The notes under the pieces are model-generated. The model had not been told where the DNA came from. It was given only the letters and a program-made list of their open reading frames with translations, and searched no databases. A stretch of DNA of 64,000 bases from Sipunculus nudus (lineage: Eukaryota > Annelida > Sipuncula > Golfingiida > Sipunculidae). The first letter of the stretch is position 1; every line of letters starts with the position of its first letter. Both the position numbers and the translations under genes were made by a program. The stretch is from contig CM049308.1 in the NCBI GenBank assembly GCA_026874595.1, positions 42,665,327-42,729,326 of the forward strand, in the 5' to 3' direction. This document shows, in pieces, positions 12,186 through 24,501 of the stretch.

Positions 12186-14110
12186 AAGAAAACCCCCAAA
12201 AGAAGCACTTATTTGTCCGTCGTCCGTCTGTCCGTCCGTCTGTCCTTCCGTCCGTCTGTCCGTTAACCTGGCACAAATCGTAACCCCTGGACCTAGAATC
12301 TTGTAACTTTACATTCTGAGAGGTCCATAAAAAATCTCCTTGGAAACCAGAAATTAGGTCTCTGTTACCCATATCCTTCGAGCTATGGGGCCCCAAAGTA
12401 CCCCCCAGAATATTCAAAAATTTCATACAAAAACTTCAATATCTCATTAACTACATCACTGATGGTCATGATTTTTTGCATACATATTGATCATGAGATG
12501 TTTCATCAGTGTCTGCAGACTGGTGGCGCCACCTGTATTTTTTTATTTTTTTTATGAATTGTTTTCTCTATTTTTGAGACCTTTAAAACTGTGGACATCT
12601 GTCAACAGAGCACAAATTGTAAAGACTGGACCTAGAATCTTCATTCCTCACACAGTGAGAGACCTATGAAAAGTCTCCATGGAAACCTGAAATAAGGTCT
12701 CTGTTACCCATATCTTTTGAGCTATGGGGTTCCCAATTACCCCCCCCCCCCCCCCAGAATAATGGAAAATTTGATAAAAATAAATTGCAACATCTCAATA
12801 ACTACAACACTGATGTTCATGATTTTTGGCATACATATTGATCAAGAGGTGTGCCATCAGTTCCTGTAGACTGGTGGTGCCACCTGTATTTTTTCAAAAT
12901 TTTACAATTATTTTTCTCTATTTTTGAGACCTTTAAGGATGTAGTTATCTGTCAACAGGGTACAAATCGTAACGACTGGACCTAGAATCTTCATTCTTGA
13001 TACACAGGGAGACCCATGAAAAGTCTCCAGGGAAACCTGAAATTAGGTCTCTGTTACCCCTATCCTTTGAGCTATGGCTCTCCAAAGTACAGCTCAGAAT
13101 AATGGAAAAATTGTTACAAAAGCTGAAGTATCTGAACAACTAATGCAGAGATCACCATAATTGTTTGTATGGATATTGATCATTGAGTGTTTCATCAGTT
13201 TCTGCAGACTGTTGGCACCACCTGTATTTGTTCGGGGTTTTTTACGAATTTTTTTCTCTTTTTTTGAGACCTCTAAAATATGAACATTTGTTAATTGGGC
13301 ACAAATCATAACAACTGGACCTAGAATCTTCATTCTTTACACACTGGGAGACCCATGAAAAGTCTCCATGGAAACCTGAAATTAGGTCTCTGTTACCCAT
13401 ATCCTTCAAGCTATAGGACTCTGAAGTATCCCTCAGAAAAATGGACAATTTGATACAAAAGCTGAAGTATCTGAACAACTAATGCAGAGATCACCATGAT
13501 TCTTTGCATGGATATTGATTATGGAGTTTTTCATCAGTTTCTGCAGACTGGTGGCACCACCTGTATTTGTTCGGGGTTTTTTACGAATTTTTTTTCTCTT
13601 TTTTTGAGACCTTTAAAGGTATATACATTTGTTAATTGGGCACAAATCATAACAACTGGACCTAGAATCTTCATTCTTTACACACTGGTAGACCTATGAA
13701 AAGTTTCTGGAAACCTGAATGGAAACCTGAAATTAGGTAGACCTCTGTTACCCATATCCTTCAAGCTATAGGACTCCAAAGTATCCCTCAGAATAATGGA
13801 AAATTTGATACAAAAGCTGAAGTATCTGAACAACTAATCCAGTGATCACCATGATTCTTTGCATGGATATTGACCATTAAGTGTTTTTATTAGTTTTTGC
13901 AGGCCGGTGGAACCGCCTGTATTTTTTTTTAAAGTTTATGCATTTTTTCTCTATTTAGAGATATATAAATACAGTCACAATCATTTCCTGTTGTTTAATC
14001 TGTTTGATGCTTCTGTTGAATGGGTATATATACTACCATTCAGATGATAAAATTTCCTTTGGCGAATCTGTTTTTCAGTCAGCTGTGCGTCATGACCCAT
14101 GGGTCCCTCC
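12186..14110 (+). repeat. Array element with about five 340-bp tandem units
   Basis: Opens with a GTCCGTC/GTCTGTC tract (12215-12265). Units recur with anchors near 12511, 12861, 13198, 13538 and 13891 at CTGCAGACTGGTGG..CCACCTGTATTT, each containing CTGGACCTAGAATCTTC and TCCATGGAAACCTGAA. Closes with CAGCTG.GCGTCATGACCCATG and GGTCCCT before a poly-T. A second copy of this element type is at 51865-53410. Poly-C runs near 12740 and the short frames inside are not genes. Central tandem units with a GTCY-rich end recall non-autonomous Helitron-like elements of bivalves; that link is inference. Confidence 0.85.
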
Positions 14111-14133
14111 TTTTTTTTTTTTTTTTTTTTTTT

Positions 14134-17100
14134 AGCTAACTGCATTTTCTTAGATTTTATAGGGAAAAAGCTTTAAAAATCTTCTTCTCCGAAATGTCCA
14201 GCCAAATTGTTCAATATTTCACAGCAATGATCCTTGGAACAATCTTTCTCAAGTTTGTTCGAATGGTTCCAGTTCAGAGATTTTTGGCCGAGTTACAGGA
14301 GGTTGAACTTAGTTACGTGTGCAAAAAAGCATATTAAATTTTAAATCTCAGAAACGGCTGGAGCTATCATCACCAAATTTTATGCCAATGTTGGTCACAT
14401 AAGTCATATCTGAAATTGAGGTATTGGTGGCGCCACCTGCATCGGCTTTTTTTGTACAGTGTCATCAGTGCCTGTATCACACTGAGGGCTAAAATAACTT
14501 CTTCTCTGAAACCATATGGCCAAAATGTTTAATATCGCACAGAAATGATCCTAGGGTAGTGCTTTCTGAAGTTTGTTCAAACGGTCACTTTTCAGTGACT
14601 TTTGGCTAAGTTATGGGAAGCTGAATTTAGTCATATGCCATAACAGCCGATATTAGCTCAGTGGCTACAAAGATCTTCTTCTCAAAAACCACTGGGCCAA
14701 ATTCTTAAATCTCACACATTAATTATCCTCAGATGTTGATAATTCAAGTTTGTTCAAATGGTTTTGGTTCAGTGCTTTTTGGCTGAGTTACAGGAAGCTG
14801 ATCTTAGCCAGTTTGCTGTATCTTCCTATATGAGTTATAAACCTGCAAAACGTTTTTTGACTGATGCCACTGAAGCCAGTTTGTTAAATATTTTACAAGA
14901 ATAATCCCTACAATTATTCTTATGTCATTAATGGTTCCACATGAATAATTTTTGGCTGAATTATGGAGCTTGAATTGAGTCATTTTACCATATATGTTAG
15001 CTGTGTGGTGCTGTTACATCTAGCCTGGCACCAGTTTATCAGCATCTATTACATCATGCCACTAGACATTTAGATTTCAGGTTATCTTTGGTTAATATTG
15101 ACGAGAAAATTTTTTTAAAAGCTTTTAAAAAATTTAGATTTATGATTTAAGTTATTCATCATACCAGGCAATGTTACAATCATGGATATTCAGCTCTCTG
15201 TGGCTATATAAAGACAACTGTACGTGGATTATAAATTATTGGTATCCCTACTCAACTTAATTCAAAAATTTGCCATCAATGAGATATATCTGTATTTTAA
15301 TTTTGCATTCAGTATGTATCCATAATAATTTTACATATATTCCTGATTTCTTTCTTATAAAAAGTCGGCTGAAAAGCATTTTGTATTGGGAAAAATAAAT
15401 TTCAAAGTTATTACACGTAGGGACGGCTTTTGTGTACAGATGGCAGCACTTGGTTTACCATTGGCAGATTGCCAGTGCCTTGATGTTGGCCATTAGCCAA
15501 GATGATGTCAGCTCTATAAATAGTTTTGGCACAGTGCCAGGATTGGAAGAAGTGCAGCCAGGTCAAGAGTTCACTCAGTGCAGTAGCTGCATTCCATTTA
15601 TAGCTTTGGCAGACTGCCAACTGTGTCAGATTATGCAATAGGTCAAGAGTTCACTGAGTGCAGCTAGGTACAGGCCAAAAGTTCACTCGGTCTGGCCAGG
15701 TGCAGGTCACGGGTTCACTCAGTGCAGTAGCTTGAGGCAGCAATTTGTCACAGTCACTCGGGGGCAACTGGCTTATTCACCTAAGCCTTGTCAGCCCAGT
15801 CCATCAAACTCTGGGGAAGTTTGATGTATTGGATTGATATTTTTACCTGTCTATGCGTCTTTGATGGTATTCTCATTTACAAGACAGGTGGTGCCACCTA
15901 CATTGACTTTTGCAGTGTATGCGCCTGCTTATTTCTACAGAGGAATTTTATACATCGGCCTAAAATTGGCCATGTTTATACATATCGGGTAGCTTCATAG
16001 TGTACAAAACTGTGGCGCCACCTACCATAATTTTTGCACAGTGTATATCCCTGCTTATTTCATAGGAGGGGTTTGTTTGTCATACTGGTGGTGCCAGCTA
16101 CAATCATAGTATCCGCCAAAACAGAGTTTTGCGGATACTATGTTTTCAGTCGGACGCCGACACTGCCGCCATCGCCGTATAGGTTTCCGGAGAACTCCTC
16201 CATAACCACTGGGCAGAATTTTTTAAAATTCGGAATTATGATCGGTCACATGTGAACTGCTGCGCCCTCATTTTTGGTTGACCTCTGAACTTTCCTCTCT
16301 GCCCAGCGTCCATTTGTGTGTCTGTTTCCACACATAAACCCACATATCTCGGGAACTGTTTGACCGATAAGGCTAAAGATTTTGCACAAATGTAGCCCTT
16401 GGAAAGCTTTATTACATACACTAAAAATGGTGGCGCCATCTGCAACCATTTTTGCACAGCTTCCATCTGTTCATCAGCCTTGGGATAAAAACACTCATAT
16501 CTCCGCATTGGTTGGACTTATCCACCTGAAATTTTGCATGTGTATACATTCTGGACAGCTTTCTTGATTTTATGACAGGTGGCGCCACCAACCTTCACGT
16601 TTAAGCTGCAGACATCCAAGCTCATATCTCGGGAACCATTTGACCAGTTGTTCCAAAATTCTGCATGTGTATAGATCTCCCGTAGCTCGTTATCATATGC
16701 AAAACTGGTGGTGCCACCTGCCACAATTTATGCACAGCGTCCATCTGTTCATCTGCCTTGGGATAAAATCACTCATATCTCGGCAGTGGTTCGACTTATC
16801 CACCTAATATTTTGCGGGTTTATACATCCTTGACAGCTTTCTTGATTTTATGGCAGGTGGCGCCACCTACATTCACGTTTAAGCTGCAGATATCCAAGCT
16901 CATATCTCGGGAACCGTTTGACCAGTTGGACCAAAATTTTGCATATGTATAGATCTACCATAGCTCTTTATCAAATGCAACACTGGTGGTACCACCTGCC
17001 ACTATTTTTGCACAGTGTTTATCTGTTCATCTCCCTTGGGATAAAATCACTCACATCTCGGCAGTGGTTTGACATACCCCCCCTGAAATTTTGTATGTGT

Positions 17101-17817
17101 ATAGATCTCACATATCTCTTAATCATACACAAAATTAGTGACGCAACCTGCCACCATTTTTGCACAGCGTCCGTCTGTTTGTCTGCCGTGGGCAAAAATC
17201 ACTCATATCTCAGTAGTGGTTTGACTTATCCACCTGAAATGTTGCATGTTTATACATATTGGATAGCTTTCTGGATTTTTTGGCAGGTGCGCCACCTACA
17301 TTTATGTATATGCTGCAGACATTCAGGCTTATATTTCAGGACTGGTTTGACTTATTCCCCTGAAATTTTGCATGTGTATAGATCTCATATCTCTGCATTG
17401 GTTGGACTTATCCACCTGAAATTTTGCATGTGTATACATCCTGGACAGCTTTCTTGATAATATGACAGGTGGCGCCACCTACATACACATTTCGGCTGCA
17501 GACATCCAGGATATTATGCAACACACCTCATTCTATTTCCCCTTGCCACTCAATCTATTCCTCACTTCACCTTTCCAACTCTGATTTTGGCAGATACAGG
17601 TAGATGCTTGTTGACTACCCATATTCTAGTTTTTGTGTTGTGTGCACTCATGCCAGAATTGCAGCAGTGATGTATGTTTGTTTCTTATTCTAAGTGTTTA
17701 GTACTTGCATTGTTCATATACATGTTACACATGTTCTTGAAAAGTAATGGTCCAGCATTGAAGCATTATACCTGGTGTCATCTCATTGCACAGGTTCGCA
17801 TTAGGCCTGTAGGCCTT
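14134..17817 (+). repeat. Segmental duplication, unit A (about 3.7 kb)
   Basis: Collinear with 18312-22150. Both start at CTAACTGCATTTTCTTAGA and both end at GCATTAGGCCTGTAGGCC. Shared landmarks include CATATATGTTAGCTGTGTG (14995 / 19598), GGCAGCACTT (about 15440 / 20043), AACTTTTCACTC-type GTTCACTCAGTGCAG subrepeats (15.55-15.8 / 20.15-20.4 kb) and an array of roughly 140-bp subrepeats with AGGTGGCGCCACCT palindromes (15.9-17.5 / 20.55-21.8 kb). The 179-codon open frame at 16918-17457 lies in these subrepeats and is rejected as a gene. Confidence 0.88.
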
Positions 17818-18311
17818 GTCTTAGATTTTATAGAGAAAAAGCTAAAAAAAAACCTTTAAAATCTTCACCTCCGAAATGGTCAAGCCAAATTGTTCAATAT
17901 TTCACAGAAATAATTTTTAATACCATCTGTCTCAAGTTTGTTCGAATGGTTCAAGTTTGGTGAATTTTGGCCAAGTTACAGGAAGTTGAACTTAGCTAAC
18001 TGTCCAAAAAAGCATACTAAAATGACAATCTCAGAAATGGCCAGAGCTATCATCACCAAATTTTATGCCAGTGTTGTTCACACGAGTCATGCATGAAATT
18101 CAGGTATTGGTGGCACAACCTGCATTGACCTTTTAGCGATTCTGTGAGCTTATGCGATGGTGCGGCGTTGGCCATCGTGTGTTGTCTGTCGTGCCTCGTG
18201 CATTGTCTGTATGTTAACCATAGCTATCTCAAAAACGGCAGGAGAAAGCATCACCAAATTTTTTGCAAATATTCAGTCATCCAAAAAACTATATCACATT
18301 TTGTTAATTTT
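17818..18311 (+). repeat. Extra start segment of the same repeat family
   Basis: Repeats the family opening (TTTATAGAGAAAAAGCT, ATCTTC..CCGAAATGGTC, GGTGGCACAACCTGCATTG) and then a second opening module near 18140 (GCGGCGTTGGCCATCGTG). An inverted, fuller copy of the family at 35653-37677 suggests that this module is the true 5' end of the element. Confidence 0.75.
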
Positions 18312-21300
18312 TTTTTTCTAACTGCATTTTCTTAGAATTTATAGGGAAAAGGCTAAAAAAAGGTTTAAAAATCTTCTTCTCCGAAACTGTCCAGACAAAT
18401 TGTCCAATATTTCACAGAAATGATCCATGGAACAATCTTTCTCAAGTATGTTCGAATGTTTCCAGTTCAGAGATTTTTGGCCGAGTTAAAGGAGGTTAAA
18501 CTTTGTTAAGTGTGCAAAAAAGCATGTTAAAATTAAAATCTCAGAAACAGCTGTAGCTATCATCACCAAATTTTATGCCAACGTTGGTCACATAGGTCAT
18601 ATCTGAAATTGAAGTATTGGTGGCGCCACCTGCGTCAGCCTTTTTGGTACACGGTCATCCGTGCCTGTATCACACTGGAGGCTACAAAAAACTTCTCCTC
18701 TGAAACCTTATGACCAAAATGTTTAATATCGCACAGAAATGATCCTAGGGTAGTGCTTTCTGAAGTTTGTTCAAATAGTCTCAGTTCAGTGACTTTTGGC
18801 TAAGTTATGGGAAGCTGAATTTACTCATATACCATGACAGCCCATTTTAGCTCAGTGTCTACAAAGAACTTCTTCTCAAAAACCACAGGGCCAAATTCTT
18901 AAATCTGACACATTAATTATCCTCAGATGTTGATAATTCAAGTTTGTTCAAATGGTTTTGGTTCAGTGCTTTTTGGCTGAGTTATGGGAAGCTGAACTTA
19001 GCCAGTTTACTGTATCGTCTAGGGCTGAAACGGGTACAAATTTTTTGACTCGAGTACCCGATAGGCATTACCCGACTTGGACTCGAGTACTCGTTACCAT
19101 GGCAACGCTGTGAAGATAAAACGAACATCTGTTTATCGATGTAAAATATGCATATATTTGACTTAGTGACGGCTTAACTTTATCGCAACGAAGGAATAGA
19201 TATATGTCATAACAAGTCCTCGGTTAATTTGAAAAGCATATGTTTAGAGCCCTACGCCAGGCTACGACAATGGATAAATAATCCTACAGACTGTCCTAAA
19301 ATTTGCAGTTAAATACATATATGCATGTACAAACAAGAGTACTCGAGTCCAAATCTTGGACTCGAGTACTCGGTAAGTATTACCCGGAATCGAATACTCG
19401 AGTACTCCTTTCAGCCCTAGTATCGTCCTATATGAGTTATAAACCTGCGAAACATTTTTCGACATGCCACTGAAGCCAGTTTGTTAAATATTTTACAAGA
19501 ATAATTCCTACAATAATTCTTATAATAATTGTCATTAATGGTACCACATAAATGATTTTTGGCTGAATTATGGAGATTGAATTGAGCCATTTTACCATAT
19601 ATGTTAGCTGTGTGATGCTGTTACATCTAGCCTGGCACCAGTTTATCAGCATCTATTACATCATGCCACTAGACATTTAGATTTAAGGTTATCTTTGGTT
19701 ATTATTGACAAGAAATTTTTTGAAAAGCTTTTAAAAAATTTAGATTTATGATTTAAGTTATTTATCATACCATGCAATGTTACAATCATGGATATTCTGC
19801 GCTCTGAGGCTATATAAAGACAACTGTACGTGGATTATAAATTATTGGTACCCCTACTCAACTTAATTAAAGAATTTGCCATCAATCAGATATATCTGTA
19901 TTTTAATTTTGCATTCAGTATGCATCCGTAATAATTTTACATATATTCCTGATTTTTTTTTAAAGTCAGCTGAATAGCATTTTGTATTGGAAAAATAAAT
20001 TTCAAAGTTATTTCATTTAGGGACCACTTTTGTGTTCAGATGGCAGCACTTTGTTTACCATTGGCGGATTGCCAGTGCCTTGATGTTGGCCATTAGCAAA
20101 GATGTCAGCTCTATAAATAGTTTTGACACAGTGCAAGGATTGGAAGAAGTGCAGCCAGGTTTAGGTCAAGAGTTCACTCAGTGCAGTAGCTGCATTCTAT
20201 TTATAGCTTTTGCAGACTGCTCACTGCATCATATATGGCACTAAAGTTCAGCCTGAATCTATTTATAGCTTTGGCAGACTGCCAACTGTGTCAGATTATG
20301 CAACAGGTCAAGAGTTCATTCAGTGAAGCCAGGTACAGGTCAAAAGTTCACTCAGTCTAGCCAGGTGCAGGTCAAGAGTTCGCTCAGTGCAGTAGCTTGA
20401 GGCAGCAATTCGTCACAGGTCACTCGGGGGCAACTGCCTTACTCACCTAAGCCTTGTCAGCCCAGTGCATCAAACTCTGGGGAAGTTTGATATATTGGAC
20501 TGATATTTTGACCTGTCTATGTGTCTTTGATGGTATGCTCATTTACAAGACAGGTGGTGCCACCTACATTTACTTTTGCAGTGTATGCGCCTGCTTATTT
20601 CTACAGAGGAATTTGATACATCAGCCTAAACTTGGGCATGTATATACATATCAGGTAGCTTCATAGTGTACAAGACTGGTGGCGCCACCTACAATAATTT
20701 TTGCACAGTGTATGTCCCTGCTTATTTCACAGGAGGGGTTTGACATATCAGTCTGACATTGGGCATATGTATATAACTCTTTGTTGTATATAAGACTGGT
20801 GGTGCCAGCTACAATCATTGTATCCGCCAAAACAGAGTTGCAACACTGCCGCCATTGCCGCATAGGTTTCTGGAGAACTCCTCCGAACAGAATTTTTTAA
20901 AATTCGGAATTATGATCGGTCACGTGAAATGCTGCATTTTTGGTTGACCTCTGACCTTTCCTCTCTGCCCAGCATCCATTAGTGTGTCTGTTTCCACACA
21001 TAAACCCACATATCTCGGGAACCGTTTGACAGATAAGGCTAAAGATTTTGTACAAATGTAGTCCTTGGAAAGCTTTATAACATACACTAAAAATGGTGGC
21101 GCCACCAGCAACCATTTTTGCACAGCGGCGATCCGTTCATCTGCCTTGGGATAAAAACATTCATAGCTCTGCATTGGTTGGACTTATCCACCTGAAATTT
21201 TGCATGTGTATACATCCTGGACAGCTTTCTTGATTTTATGTCAGATGGCGCCACCTACATTCACGTTTAAGCTGCAGACATCCAAGCTCATATCTCGGGA

Positions 21301-22150
21301 ACCGTTTGACCAGTTCGGCCAAAATTTTGCATGTGTATAGACCTCCCATAGCTCTTTATCATACGCATCAAATGGTGGCACCAGCTGCAACCATTTTTGC
21401 ACAGCGTCCATCTGTTCATCTGCCTTGGGATAAAATAACTCGCATCTCGGCAGTGGTTTGACTTATCCACCTGATATTTTGCAGGTTTATACAGCTTTCT
21501 GGATTTTGTGGCAGGTGGCGCCACGTACATTTATGTATACGCTGCAGACATTGAGGCTCATATCTCAGGACTGGTTTGACATATCCCCCTGAAATTTTGT
21601 ATGTGTATAGATCTCACATATCTCTTAATCATACACAAAGTTAGTAACGCAACCTGCCACCATTTTTGCACAGCGTCTGTCTGTTTGTCTGCCGTGGGCT
21701 AAAATCACTCATATCTCAGTAGTGGTTTGACTTATCTGCCTAAAATTTTGCAGGTTTATACATCTGGGACAGCTTTCTGGATTTTGTGGTAGGTGGCACA
21801 ACCTACATACACATTTTGGCTGCAGACATCCAGGCTATTATGCAACACACTTCACTCTATTTCCCCTTGCCACTCAATTCATGCCTCACTCCACCTTTCC
21901 CACTCTGATTTTGGTGGATACAAGTAGTCGCTTGTTGACTACCCACATTCTAGTTTTTGTCTTGTGTGCACCCATGCCGGAATTGCAGCAGTGATGTTTG
22001 TTTAATTGTTTTATGTTCTAAGTGTTAAGTACTAGCATTGTTCATATACATGTTACACATCTTCTTTAAAAGTAATGGTCCAGCTTTGAAGCATTATACC
22101 TGGTGTAATCTCATTGCACAGGTTCGCATTAGGCCTGTAGGCCTTGTTTC
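18312..22150 (+). repeat. Segmental duplication, unit B
   Basis: Tandem direct copy of 14134-17817, clearly diverged but collinear. It differs mainly by the 400-bp insertion at 19020-19419 and a few small indels. The paralogous position in unit A (about 14820) reads TGTATCTTCCTATATGAG with no insertion, so it serves as an empty site. Confidence 0.88.
19020..19419. mobile_element. 400-bp hAT-type MITE with 8-bp target duplication
   Basis: TIRs TAGGGCTGAAACG and its complement CTTTCAGCCCTA bound the element. The 8-bp direct repeat GTATCGTC flanks it (19012-19019 and 19420-19427), and the paralogous empty site in unit A carries a single GTATCTTC. Subterminal copies of ACTCGAGTACTCG occur in both orientations. 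An 8-bp duplication with a TAGGG start is the hAT signature. No coding capacity. Confidence 0.92.
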
Positions 22151-22859
22151 TTATTTTCAAATATTTTTCTATTTATTTTATTATGGAATGACAACAATCA
22201 TGTCAGTTTCTCAGTAGCGTCATATCGACCCTCTGGCATTACGACCAGATTAATGCCGCCAGAGTGTCATTACATCTAAGTCTGAGGAACGCATGATAAG
22301 GCCTAACGAAGAGGCAAATATTTTCGTAATTTCTGTCAATGCTTAATGGCCTACACGTACACTGTCAATTAACATAAACATCAGCATTTTTTGTTCTTTT
22401 TAATAATACCAAACATGAGCGAGAAAAGTTCCGTGTTAACCCAGCACATTGGTTAACCCTTCGGCATGTTTGTTGAATTTATGACCACATAAACACAAGC
22501 ATGGCTCGCACGGGTTACAGGACGCAGGCAGCTTGCAGGCGATGCAGGAAATGACCTGTGTCCATGGAGATGGTGTTCAGTTTGGGTTGTGAGCTCACAT
22601 GTATAATGTTGTGTTAATTTATCATTCTTTATCATAGCATAAGATCGAGATTATGAGCCGTTATGAATGCAACCTGATGCCTGAACATTACGATATATTT
22701 CTCGACATTACTTGTATCACGACTCGAGTAGGCTTACCAGCCCAATTATTCTATTGCCTACTGAGTCGAGTTGTCATCAGTAGTTTCTCAGCTGTGATTC
22801 CATCTAGTGTCCCAAAACCTGCTTTGTTTATTGATCACACGTAGATGATCGTAATCACC
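22151..22859. other. Unique-looking spacer
   Basis: No exon was recognised. The short frames 22453-22635 (minus) and 22653-22844 (plus) lack splice or family support. Confidence 0.5.
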
Positions 22860-24501
22860 GTCTGTCTGTCTTGTCTGTTTGTCTGTCTGTCCATCCATTC
22901 AGACAAATTTTATCCAGATGATAACTCCAGGTTGGATTGACATGGATTTCAAACATGACTTACACATGGCCCACCACTAAAAAAAGAACCTGTATAATTT
23001 TTGGGTCATGAGGTCAAAGGTCAAGGTCACAAAACTCACTTATTTAAAAAGATTATGGCTGCATTTTAAGCCAAGCTTTTCATCCCATACTTTCAATCTT
23101 GCACATTTAGCTGACTTGCCAGTATAGGGAGAGCATGAATGAATTAGGGGTCCAAAGGTCAAGGTCACAGGGGCAGTCTGTTCACAAATTAGTTTCCTGA
23201 TGAAGGCAACTCCAGTTTAGTTTTACATATTGGCTTCAAACTAAACTTATGTATGGCTAATCACTAAAATAAGAACTCTGACGATTTTGGGGTCCAAAGG
23301 TCAAGGTCCAGGATCCATTTCTTTAAAAGGATTGTGTATAATTTCAAGCCAAACTTATCATCACAAACCTTCCATATTCAAGATATTACTCACATGCCAA
23401 AAGGGAAAGAATTTTAGATTCTTTTCGATTTTGGGTCAAAGGTAAAGGTCACAGGGCCCATCCATTCACAAATTAGTTTATGGATGATAATTCTGCTTTG
23501 GCTAGACAGATTCGCTTCAAACTTGGTTTTATTAATGACCCACCACTTAAGTAAGAAATATTTTGATTTTCAGGGTCCAGAGGTCAAAGGTGAAGGTCAC
23601 AGGAGCCACATCTTTGATATGATTGTGGATGCACTGTAAATCAAACTTTTCATCCCAAATTTTCCATCTTTCCCACATGGCTTACTTACCTAAAGTGGAA
23701 GAAATCTGTAGATTTGAGGTTTCCTAGTCGGAGGCCAAGGTCACTGGATCCACTTTTTTAAAAGATGTTGCAATAGCCCAAATGCTGCAAGTTCAAGAAT
23801 AATAAGTTCTCAGATTTAATGGTCACAGGTCATTGGTTAAGGTCACAGGACCGTCATTTTGAAAAATTTCTTTAAAAATGTCCCTTTTAAAAATGTTCAT
23901 TTACGTGCGATAACTTTCCTTAATATTATCCGATTTCATTCAAATTTTGGCCAGAGATTTCTCTCATGCATACATTGGTTGGGATTGGTTTTGGAGTGTC
24001 TGGCTTCTGTCAGTCTGTCACTTTGGCTGTCTGTCAGTTTTTCGTTTCCGTGAGATAACTTTCCTTAATATTATCCAATTTCATTCAGGTTGTGGTCAGT
24101 GATTGCTCTCATGCTTACCTTGGTTGGGATTGGTTTTGGAGTGTCTGGTTTCTGTCTGTTTGTCTGTCTGTCACTTGGTCTGTCTGTCTGTCAGGTTTTC
24201 GTTTCCGTGCGATAACTTTCCTAAATATTATCCGATTTCATTCAAATGTTGGTCAGTGATTGCTCTCATGCTTACCTTGGTTGGAATCGGTTTCGGAGAG
24301 TCTGGCTTCTGTCTGTCTGTCACTTTGTCTGTCTGTCTGTCAGATTTTCATTTCTGTGTGATAACTTTCCTTAATATTATCCGATTTCATTCAAATTTTG
24401 GTAAGTGATTGCTCTCATGCCTACCTTGGTTGGTGTGCGTTTCGGTGTGTCTAGCTTCTGTGTCTGTCTGTCTATCTGTCACTTTGTCTGTCTGTCAGGT
24501 T
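22860..24501 (+). repeat. Array element, left part (285-bp and 150-bp tandem units)
   Basis: Opens with GTCTGTCTGTC/GTTTGTCTGTC. Then come about three units of roughly 285 bp, anchored at CAAATT..ATCCAGATGATAACTCCAG (22905), CACAAATTAGTTT (about 23180 and 23470) and each carrying AGGTCAAGGTCAC. From 23880 come four units of about 150 bp anchored at GATAACTTTCCT (about 23911, 24052, 24209 and 24360), each ending GTCTGTCTGTCAGGTTTT. The series resumes at 28838, showing that 24502-28837 is an insertion. Confidence 0.85.
23011..23023 (+). promoter_or_regulatory. DR1-type nuclear receptor motif inside a repeat
   Basis: AGGTCAAAGGTCA is a direct repeat of the AGGTCA half-site with one-base spacing, the classic target of HNF4/RXR/COUP-TF-type receptors. 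The same motif on the opposite strand occurs at 32255-32267 (one mismatch), 45108-45120 and 47493-47505, all in dispersed repeats. Binding is not shown by sequence alone. Confidence 0.35.

Noticed and set aside
16918-17457. 179-codon plus-strand open frame, the longest in the window
   Set aside because: It lies entirely in the 140-bp GGTGGCGCC subrepeats, its apparent protein repeats simply mirror the DNA units, and the paralogous unit at 21 kb is not open in the same way.
24003-24408. Frames with CLSVCLSVCLS-type protein repeats (also near 43-45 kb)
   Set aside because: They are direct readings of GTCTGTCTGTC or CAGACAGACA tracts.
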